Below are positions 59,501-64,000 of a stretch of DNA of 64,000 bases, in pieces (within the stretch, counting starts at the first letter, position 1; each line of letters opens with the position of its first letter). This DNA is from Morinoia aosen (Eukaryota > Arthropoda > Malacostraca > Amphipoda > Talitridae). A program made the position numbers and the translations under genes. The stretch covers positions 44,475,757-44,539,756 of the forward strand of contig CM059562.1 in the NCBI GenBank assembly GCA_030386875.1, in the 5' to 3' direction. The notes below the pieces were generated by a model that was not told the origin of the DNA, did no database searches, and was given only the letters and a program-made list of their open reading frames with translations.

Positions 59501-62086
59501 AAGTTGAGAAGCCCTCAGTCCTTAATATTTTAGAACACACAACTGGAAAACAAGCTAAATACTTCTTTTTGAACTCAAAATTTTACACTATCACATCACA
59601 ATACTAATATGATAACAATGGAAACACTAACTTCAATATTTCTGCTATCAAATGTAGTGCATAATTTCCCAATTGAAATCCATTGGTCTGGAAGACGCTA
59701 CAAAAATGTAGACAAGAAGACATTAACCCATTCCCAGTGGCAGAATTATATATAGTTTGTCCCAAAAATGGTCCCATTCAGCGGAGCGTCTATACATAGT
59801 CGCTGTTTTATTCCGCCTGCTACACATGTGGTGGTTACAATATAAAGACTGCATGCAAAAAGGTGTTGTCTAGCATTATTTTCAATCCCTAATACAATTT
59901 TAAGCAAGTTGAACAATGAGTTCAGGGCCTTAACAGACATCAATATTGGTAGCGCAAGGTTGCGGGGCAGGAGAGGTAGCAGACTTGCTCCTTTACCTGC
60001 TTTTCTATCATTTTTTTTGTTTGTTTTCCCAGTTGAGTTGAAATTTATTGACTCGCTAATATTTATTGTTTTCTAATAACAGTAATAATAATCTCCTCTC
60101 ATAATAATAAAAGTAATGATTTCATTTCAAAATCTTATATGCTTTTGTAAGCAAAATACTTCTTATGCATTCTGTCAAGCTTTTGACTTTATATCTGAGA
60201 AATCAGTTTTCATATTCAGATGTACCATTCTATCTGTGATCGTATCAACACATATTTTCAGTCTACCAACATTCTAATTATTTTTACGTCAGTACTCGAG
60301 TATAAAAAAGTCAGTATGTATCAGAAATAAAAATCTATTACAAGTCTTTACTTTAGAAACTTCAAATTGGAATTCATTCCTCCATCATTTTTTATGTATG
60401 ATTCCAAATAAACTAATAAATATGCTATTTTCATTCCTATATTTAAAAAAATTAGGCCCAACTTGACCCTATCAAGCAGCAGAAACTATATACAGTCACA
60501 AGCTCATTTCTTCCATTTAGCAGCGAGACTATTTACAGTAAGGAGAAGTGACTGTCATGAACCGCGGCAGCTACTATATTTAGATCATTTCAAAATTTGT
60601 GCGTTCCGGTAGATACCCTGCCGCTTGGAATGGGTTAAATGGAACACAATTCAAGTGCAAATGCTTGAACACAAAATTAATTTGTACTAAAAATACAGAG
60701 CTAAACCAACAGCTAATTCTAGGCAATTTACTTAGTCCATAAGTCTATGACAAAGAGCTACCTTTTGCCAATGTTGTGGATGTTGAAGTGCTGCAAAGTG
60801 ATGTAAGAAGCTTTTCAGAAGCTCTTCAATCTCACATTTTGGTAACAGTGATGAATTTTTCAACAGAATGTCAGCAGTTTTGTCGATTGTGAAAAAGTTT
60901 GAGAGATGTGAATTTTTCATAACAATTTTTAAAAGTTTTTGTTTCCTGTCTTGAGAAACATCTTTCAAAACATCAGCATCTTTTTCACCTTCTTGGGGAA
61001 TTTCCAACACGCTGAGAATTTCCTCCAATGAGAGCTCAGAATCAGGGTCCACATGACAATCAACAGCAACTTGCTGCAGAAAGCTGAAGAGAGTCTTTTG
61101 TGCCAAGAGACCTGCTTGCACAGAGTGTAAAACTTTTGTCTTCTGTTCGGCAACAGACTTGCATGCCTCGTCATGTGAAATGTTGATTAGCAGGGAAATT
61201 CTCAGAATATCATGTGCACGATATGCGAGGAGATTTTGCACAGATATCTTGGATGCAGATTGAATATTACAGCAAAATAAAGATGGTGTCCAGTCAATAT
61301 CTGCCCACTGAATCCAAATTTCTACAGAAATATTTTCAATCAATTCTTGACAAATATTGAAAAAGAAAGTGCAACACTCAATAAATGAACTAGAGTATTT
61401 GGTAACAACATTGTTGTCATTTTGACGGTTAGAAAGTGGAAATATTTCCCTAAGTGTTGAGCTAACCAATGAAACATTGGGTTTCTCAATAATGCCATTG
61501 CAAGTTGCCTCCAAAAATAGCTTCAATAGCTCAAAAAGATGCAGAATAAAATAAGGTAGTTTGCTCGAGTTGCTAGGAAAAGACAACTTAGCTATTGTGG
61601 TAAAGGTAGTTTTAATGATGTCTATGATCCCTAAATTTGAAAAAACATCCCCTGAACACACCCGGAAAATCATTACTCTGATGAGCTCAGTGATGAATGA
61701 CATGAGGCCAGTGGTGTTGACTGTTCTAGCATCATTCAAGGCATCTGTCAAGAATGCAGAAACGACCTCAATAGGAAATGAAGATAGCAAAGGATAAACA
61801 ATTGGCTGCCACTTCAGACCTCGTACCACAATGGAGAAGCATTTGTCAGTTAACAATGGAGAGTCAATTACAAGTACAGAAAATTCATTTTGGGCTTGAA
61901 GGAGAGGAAGCTCAGCAACAGAAGGGCAACAAAGTAAGATGTGCAACAGTGTCACTTCATCGAAACTTGCTGCACTTGATTTTGTCGAGTTGCTTTTAAC
62001 ATCATCCTTCTCCAGCTTGGCCAGTAAGCTACGACATTGCTCTTGAAGGCCATGCAATAGCTTGCGAGCATCCACTTGATTACCAT
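29752..62086 (-). CDS. Large helical protein, tentatively Gemin4-like (SMN complex), 3' part in 8 exons
   Basis: Exons on the - strand, in transcript order: 62086-60762, 59075-58905, 52287-52110, 45084-44801, 40697-40343, 39067-38820, 35750-35676 and 30240-29752. All junctions keep phase, giving 1040 residues to TGA. The product is leucine-rich, helical and without transmembrane segments or enzyme motifs. Blocks resembling vertebrate Gemin4 occur in the same order: an LLP.xEIEELLKSFL.HFAAL block, EVVRELLLPQLR, and LISLCQILPTASPEEWRAL (Gemin4 has a Q-hydrophobic-P..SPQEW block). LELLCGTFVWWCQRR...LLRIVELLRDL follows near the end. The comparison is from memory, so the name is inference; the gene structure is directly seen. 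Gemin4 is a scaffold of the SMN complex that assembles snRNPs. Other HEAT/ARM-like scaffolds are the alternative. The 5' exon(s) lie beyond 64000. Confidence 0.6.
30258..30580 (-). repeat. SINE-like family copy
   Basis: Inverted copy: aacctccttaaccacgaaaa at the tail side, aacctggtccgtgac in the middle, ccacctaaccttcagcttgg near the head. The extreme head is missing. Confidence 0.75.
32153..32300 (+). pseudogene. Harbinger transposase fragment
   Basis: A short open piece with IPASLRLAVKLRFLASGNSF and LRISKQVIS, after upstream stops in the same region. The segment corresponds to the N-terminal helical part of PIF/Harbinger transposases. It is flanked by the element's own ends. Confidence 0.65.
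32525..32907 (-). repeat. SINE-like family, full copy inside the Harbinger relic
   Basis: Complete, with a (TTA)n run of about 12 units (the tail on the - strand) and the CCCCTGAGGGG head at its other end. ACTCAAATGAATTTA (32510-32524) and ACTCAAATGATTTA (32908-32921) flank it as a target-site duplication with one indel. It is young by divergence. Confidence 0.88.
35676..35750 (-). CDS. Gemin4-like gene, isolated 75-bp exon
   Basis: 25 codons in phase 0 at both ends, with acceptor ctattgtcag and donor GACGAG/gtaaat. It encodes ILPTASPEEWRALANIADSV then GPTDE. Skipping it would keep the frame, because the exons on each side are also phase 0 at these borders. The joined LISLCQ/ILPTASPEEWRAL resembles a Gemin4 block, which argues that the exon is real and constitutive. 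It lies inside an intron of 8.6 kb and is too short for simple open-frame scans. Confidence 0.72.
35751..38819 (-). other. Gemin4-like gene intron with GC-richer island
   Basis: 3.1 kb between the 75-bp exon and the exon at 38820. No SINE copy is seen. A GC-richer block at 37550-37860 holds TATCGATA (37690-37697) and CT-rich runs. No other exon is supported. Confidence 0.55.
37550..37860. promoter_or_regulatory. Possible regulatory island with DRE-like palindrome
   Basis: This block is clearly richer in GC and CpG than the surrounding intron. It has TATCGATA inside the palindrome GCTATCGATATAGC, a further CGATAGCG (about 37836), CT-rich runs and GCGCACCGCACGGCG. TATCGATA is the DRE core-promoter element known from insects. 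No transcript start can be shown from sequence. Confidence 0.3.
38820..39067 (-). CDS. Gemin4-like gene exon
   Basis: 248 bp; acceptor ctgtggcag, donor TTGTCAG/gtgtgt. Two bases complete a Ser codon and it ends in phase 0. It encodes RELLCKYFLKHPSKYSYS, VVYVIDILYTCCGGDVR, CALLVDCLHANMEEGS and LWTREEWLISLCQ. The last piece joins the isolated 75-bp exon far downstream. Confidence 0.75.
39068..40342 (-). other. Gemin4-like gene intron
   Basis: A 1275-bp intron. No repeat copy or other element is recognised. Confidence 0.6.
40343..40697 (-). CDS. Gemin4-like gene exon with Ala/Pro-rich loop
   Basis: 355 bp; acceptor tatgtgcag, donor GCATCCA/gtgagt. It starts in phase 0 and ends one base into a codon. 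It encodes AIVHHQNEEFYSSLSTDN, LVAFVVFLITSLQKCEALL, a low-complexity Ala/Pro segment (APAPSPAPAACPSEALRP), then VMQVMSLMTVMKQLLSRA. The loop is likely disordered and separates two helical parts. Confidence 0.75.
41197..41517 (-). repeat. SINE-like family copy (diverged)
   Basis: Inverted copy: gttagttaaagcctccccaa, ggcactatttagtatg, aggacagcagtgaac, ctcaacctttagctccagat, ctgagagcaccaattctcg. The head is partly degraded (tgtatttccaaaagagg). Confidence 0.75.
42038..42358 (-). repeat. SINE-like family copy, head-truncated
   Basis: Inverted copy with a TTAGATTAGTCGTTAG tail region, ttttagcctccctacccagc, accatttagtatggagtc and ctaactctcagctcgggccc. It stops at gggagcgctagttcata, so the palindromic head is missing. 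It shares the aacaaatgcgatcc variant with the copies at 53182 and 63289. Confidence 0.82.
43986..44640. mobile_element. TTAA-flanked inverted-repeat element, 655 bp
   Basis: Left TTAA/GGGGGTCCTTCG and right CGGAGGACCCCC/TTAA give 12-bp inverted ends with one mismatch and TTAA at 43982-43985 and 44641-44644. The interior is AT-rich and non-coding. The GG start and TTAA target match the Kolobok-like element at 55946, but the ends are otherwise different. The right end is only 157 bases from the Gemin4-like exon at 44801. Confidence 0.7.
44801..45084 (-). CDS. Gemin4-like gene exon
   Basis: 284 bp; acceptor tgttttcag, donor CTCCAA/gtgagt. The first two bases complete a Glu codon from the previous exon and it ends in phase 0. 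It encodes TQPVSLLTSVLKKPAERESS, FVKLLTLLCELDRRSES, VIPEVVRELLLPQLRWLP and DDAFSAVESLEMPLLLLQ. The block ELLLPQLR followed by an acidic turn and a Leu-rich helix is one of the parts that resembles Gemin4. Confidence 0.75.
47088..47452 (-). repeat. SINE-like family, full copy with perfect 13-bp duplication
   Basis: Complete copy with a short (TTA)n tail and intact head. ACACGAAAATGTG flanks it at 47075-47087 and 47453-47465. It is very close to the copies at 20187 and 32525, so these three form a young subfamily with (TAA)n tails. Confidence 0.9.
47880..48850 (+). pseudogene. Decayed transposase-like gene, antisense to host gene
   Basis: Frames shift several times, but family blocks are visible in order on +: KISDRSAALI (about 48195), DKPLILCWDSKLLEHITGN (about 48353), VDRLPVLISG (48412-48441) and CRRHTSEILLAAAV (from 48643). 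The same blocks occur in transposase-like proteins repeated in many arthropod genomes (a VDRLPVL.SG motif followed by a CR.H.(Y/S)E(I/L) motif). I cannot name the superfamily. It is too broken to encode a product. Confidence 0.55.
49487..50030 (-). repeat. SINE-like family copy with internal insertion
   Basis: Inverted diverged copy: gttagtgtaagtcttcctaa, ggcacaattcagagtgg, gaaaaaaagacagcagagaac, ggacctcttattttcttcc, gggagcactatttctcac. It is interrupted near 49593-49800 by foreign sequence bearing a palindrome. Confidence 0.7.
49593..49800. mobile_element. Insertion inside a SINE copy, hairpin-ended
   Basis: About 205 bp. tgtcccagaa occurs near both borders (about 49595 and 49789). The right end acaacttcagggacaccctg, followed by tgtgtcccagaagttgt, folds on itself. 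No superfamily is assigned. Confidence 0.4.
51087..51810 (+). pseudogene. Broken retroelement gag-like fragment
   Basis: Three consecutive open pieces on +, separated by in-frame stops at 51366-51368 and 51591-51593 and by a frame change near 51710. The first piece has ILRPFDGSGDVREWFNKIEL and the second LLRAFAVGLPSEVSRELCA; both are gag/capsid-like patterns common to arthropod and cnidarian retroelements. The third has a zinc-knuckle-like CFKCGGPHLIKSC (about 51653-51691), one residue shorter than CX2CX4HX4C, and a second Cys/His cluster in another frame. No protease, reverse transcriptase or integrase follows. It is inert and antisense to the host gene. Confidence 0.65.
52110..52287 (-). 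CDS. Gemin4-like gene exon
   Basis: 178 bp; acceptor acattccag, donor CTCTTG/gtaaat. It starts in phase 0 and ends one base into a codon. It encodes ETASSSALRVGRSLLWW, CTVERLVQHALTVTG and EATVAAALNLLAPVCRASL. It is a two-helix repeat-like segment and is GC-rich relative to the surrounding intron. Confidence 0.75.
52740..53092 (-). repeat. SINE-like family copy
   Basis: Inverted copy: gttagtttcactgtccctag, caaggtgtgtttccacacag, gaacagcagtgagcc, gatggtccttaac and ctaactatcagctgagg. The head is degraded after cctgtgaatgcttattcccaa. Confidence 0.78.
53182..53526 (-). repeat. SINE-like family, full copy with 10-bp duplication
   Basis: Complete copy with GATTAGATTAG tail sequence, aacaaatgcgatccagag variant and intact CCCCCTGAGGGGG head. 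GACAACTGAT flanks it at 53172-53181 and 53527-53536. Confidence 0.88.
54538..54742. repeat. Long inverted repeat (41-nt arms, 123-nt spacer)
   Basis: AATTTCATGCAACAATG... (54538-54578) is the reverse complement of 54702-54742 with about four mismatches. Both arms contain TTTATATCTGTTCTCATT or its complement. It could be a small foldback element or an RNA hairpin if transcribed. No clear flanking duplication is seen. Confidence 0.7.
55946..58709 (+). mobile_element. Kolobok-like DNA transposon, 2764 bp, TTAA-flanked
   Basis: The left end GGCCATCGAACAGTC and the reversed right end GGCCATCGAACGGTT are inverted repeats, each next to TTAA (55942-55945 and 58710-58713). The single gene inside is a Mutator-like DDE transposase. 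The TTAA target and GG ends fit the Kolobok superfamily (established for that group); piggyBac proteins look different. The element is complete end to end, so its arrival is fairly recent. A run of 18 G (58540-58557) lies in its 3' non-coding part. Confidence 0.7.
56277..58031 (+). pseudogene. Kolobok/Mutator-like transposase with one in-frame stop
   Basis: ATG at 56277 starts MGRKSKAAERSGQ; an upstream in-frame extension to 56169 is less likely because MGRKSK is the usual kind of start. One frame runs to TAA at 58029, broken only by TGA at 57066-57068. The order is a basic N-terminus, Cys pairs (CNECDGSAGC, CKKCSKSVYNYEPKC), DVTVSFDGSWLTRGH with Asp at 56907, a Cys-rich part CDAC, then RYTQFIGDGDSSAYNAV with Asp at 57201-57209. 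QNSNESLHSKLWMKCPK with Glu at 57765 follows. These make a DDE triad in the usual order. 583 sense codons remain, near full length. Read strictly, it yields a truncated product of about 263 residues with only the first Asp. Confidence 0.78.
58905..59075 (-). CDS. Gemin4-like gene exon (57 codons)
   Basis: Phase 0 at both ends, 171 bp. The acceptor is ttggtag and the donor is GTTCAG/gtattg. It encodes VMLELCRGLDEECLCRAATW, then QQDPVCRDWLSS and ends HDTVSNVQ. The higher GC against AT-rich flanks supports it being coding. It sits only 195 bases beyond the right end of the Kolobok-like element. Confidence 0.75.
59076..60761 (-). other. Gemin4-like gene intron
   Basis: A 1686-bp intron, more than half of it the TTAA-flanked element at 59727-60634. 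Nothing else is recognised. Confidence 0.65.
59727..60634. mobile_element. TTAA-flanked inverted-repeat element, 908 bp
   Basis: Left TTAA/CCCATTCCCAGTGGCAG and right CTGCCGCTTGGAATGGG/TTAA. The 17-bp inverted ends have a few mismatches, and TTAA is at 59723-59726 and 60635-60638. CCC termini and TTAA fit a piggyBac-type non-autonomous element. No coding part is seen. Confidence 0.72.
60762..62086 (-). CDS. Gemin4-like gene, first exon in window
   Basis: A 1325-bp exon of 441 codons, bounded by acceptor tgcacag (62087-62088) and donor AAAAG/gtagct. The acceptor leaves two bases to complete a split codon, so an earlier exon exists. It starts with GNQVDARKLLHGLQEQ, is a run of amphipathic helices, and includes an acidic stretch LSLEEILSVLEIPQEGEKDA. 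The frame also runs through the donor to a stop just after it (HRLMD), so intron retention would truncate the protein. The junction gives HPQHWQK/VMLELC, which reads naturally. Confidence 0.75.
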
Positions 62087-62878
62087 CTGTGCAAACAAAT
62101 ATAAGCATGTTTGTTATTCTTCATAATGTCTCTTATCTATTCTCAATGTAACTTATCTTCATCAACTTATCGTTAATCAAAACTAACAACCAACCTGATT
62201 GAGAGATTGTTTCCTAGAAGTGAAAAGTTTCAGATATATGTAAATTGACAATACAGATCTTAGTCTGACATTAAACAAAAAAGAGAAATATCAACAAATT
62301 TTGGATGCCACAAATTTTATTTGACTTATCTTTGAATCCACTTTTTTCTACTGCATATTGCTACAAGCTATCAGTAGAGTTGTAAAATTTTACCAAAATT
62401 TCAATTACATTCAATACTCTCTTCACAAAGACAGTCATCATTAAAACTGGAATCGTGGTTCACGCACTGTAAACAACAAATGATTCAACTAAAACAACTA
62501 ATTATGAATGAAAACAGAAATTTTAAAAAAATCAAGCAATAACAAAAAACAATTACATGTTACAGTTTACACCATATTATGCTCAGCATAGTGTTTATAT
62601 AAAATTATAATTTGATAAAACATATGGGATGCTTTTGCTGATTCGGTTTACAGTAAAATCATATAAAAAAATTTCTCTCCTTCCCAACAAATATGGTAAA
62701 TAGGAATGCAAGCCATCACCAGCACAAATTACTCTCAAGCTTTACTACACTTTGATCTTAATTTCACCAACAAAAGCAAGGATTGATACTTGTGCAGACT
62801 TCACAAATTAAATAACTCACTAAAAGAACGTCAAACCCAGGGCTACTCAACCTTTCTACTGTCGTGTACCCTCTTAGC

Positions 62879-62905
62879 TTAAGGAGGCCGTCTGGGTAGA
62901 AATCG
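62879..62905. mobile_element. Possible single transposon end (TTAA/GGAGGCCGTC)
   Basis: cTTAAGGAGGCCGTCTGGGTAG has the form of a TTAA target followed by a GG-starting terminal repeat, as in the other Kolobok-like ends here. No partner end was found nearby, so this may be a truncated element or chance. Confidence 0.3.
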
Positions 62906-63288
62906 GGATAAGTGTTGATTTTCTGTTTTTATATGCATCTTATAGAGGATTTTATTGCGTTTCCATTGGTACTTTCCGCTTACGTCTACTTCGAATGGTA
63001 CGCCCACCAGAGGGGGGAAAGCGATGGAGGTGGCGTGACCTTGACCCCTGCCCCCCTTCATTATTGGGGGTCAATTGAGCGTGTTTCTTTGCGGCAATGG
63101 CAATAGAGTTTGTTCATGGGCTACTCAAAGTGCTTTCATTATTCAAACAAAACATTCTAATGTTTTGAAGGCTCTAATGCCATGACTGCCAAAAGGAACT
63201 TAATTCTCATTTGAAGGATTACATTTTGTTCTAAAAGACAATTTAATAGCATAATTCTTTCATTATTTGGACATAAATTAATGTCATG

Positions 63289-63642
63289 GGATTAGATTAG
63301 ATGTTAGTTTTAGCCTCCCTCCCCAGCAACAAATGCGATCAAAGAGAGGAAGGAGGAAGGCACCATTTAGTATGGAGTTGAATGAAATGCGGAATCTATG
63401 CAGAAAGGGCATAGAAACAGTAAATTGTGAAAGAAGATTATGAAACAAGACCAAAGTTGAAGAAGAAAGTAGTAGGTGCTGAAAAACAGGACAGCAATGA
63501 ACCGAAAAAAGGTGGTCCTTAACATAAAAAAAATATTTTATTTCAACAAAAAAAAGACTACCTAACTTTCAGCTTAGGTCCTGACATTCTCCCCTGGGAG
63601 TGCTAATTCCTATAGATACAATAATTGTATTCCCCTGAGGGG
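63289..63642 (-). repeat. SINE-like family, full copy with 10-bp duplication
   Basis: Complete copy with GGATTAGATTAGATG tail sequence and the CCCCTGAGGGG head. TAATGTCATG flanks it at 63279-63288 and 63643-63652. It belongs to the same variant as the copies at 42038 and 53182. Confidence 0.88.
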
Positions 63643-64000
63643 TAATGTCATGAGAAAGAGAAAAACTTTCAGCTTTACAAAGAGGTAAGCTTTTCTACAA
63701 AAAAAACATTCGTAGTTACAGTAAATTGTTATTGTTCCCCTCACACCGAAACGGACAGGATAAACTCCAGTCTTTTCAAAGGAAGATATTATTGCTGGAT
63801 GTAAATGAACTGCAGAGAAGTTCCTTTGACATCTTCACCGAAGGATTGTAATGTACTGATGCTAAATTGAGGATGTAATGATGTATTGCAATATGATACA
63901 TTCAAAATTGTGATCCAAGGAACGTGATGTGAAAGAGTTGATATATAAATCCAGTTTTTCCCTTAAATTGCACATAAAATCCCATTTTTGTTTACAATGA

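Larger units (their letters stand above)
62087..64000 (-). other. Gemin4-like gene intron (upstream end outside window)
   Basis: No further exon of the gene is visible. It holds a TTAA/GGAGGCCGTCTGG-type end near 62880, a direct repeat gggctactcaa (62841 and 63118), and a SINE copy at 63289-63642. Confidence 0.55.

Noticed and set aside
62841-63128. hAT-type element bounded by gggctactcaa
   Set aside because: The two matches are in the same orientation rather than inverted, and no 8-bp duplication is visible.

Overview
This is eukaryotic, AT-rich, intron-rich and transposon-rich DNA, almost certainly from an arthropod. The order cannot be fixed from the sequence alone. Two multi-exon genes face each other tail to tail, and nearly everything else is intron, a 7.4-kb gap between the genes, or mobile DNA.

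Gene 1 (+ strand, exons 6207-22376) is the 3' half of a receptor protein tyrosine phosphatase, most like the Ptp69D class. The seven exons join in phase and encode 848 residues: a Ser/Thr/Pro-rich membrane-proximal ectodomain, one transmembrane helix, and two tandem PTP domains (D1 with HCSAGVGRTGT; D2 with a degraded active site). The upstream Ig/FN3 exons are not in the window.

Gene 2 (- strand, exons 62086 down to 29752) is the 3' part of a large all-helical protein. Its eight exons join in phase and encode 1040 residues to a stop, with a polyadenylation signal 55 bases further on. I tentatively match it to Gemin4 (SMN complex), because several blocks resemble Gemin4 in the same order, one of them spanning a 25-codon exon isolated in a large intron. 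Its 5' exons lie beyond 64000.

Mobile DNA. A roughly 350-bp SINE-like family is present about 21 times; several copies keep 10-14-bp target-site duplications and a (TAA)n or TCTAATC-type tail. Its orientation follows the host genes: 10 of 11 copies are + in 1-29.7 kb and 10 of 10 are - in 29.7-64 kb. Other elements are: a Kolobok-like DNA transposon at 55946-58709, with TTAA flanks, inverted ends and one in-frame stop; three non-coding TTAA-flanked inverted-repeat elements (18739-19258, 43986-44640, 59727-60634); a PIF/Harbinger relic (31785-33935) inserted in one SINE and carrying another; a broken retroelement gag fragment (51087-51810); and a decayed transposase-like gene (about 47880-48850).

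Other structures include two interlocked perfect 12-nt inverted repeats at 28505-28589 (pseudoknot order), a degenerate tandem array in a phosphatase intron (10840-11190) and a long hairpin (54538-54742). I saw no tRNA, rRNA or CRISPR.
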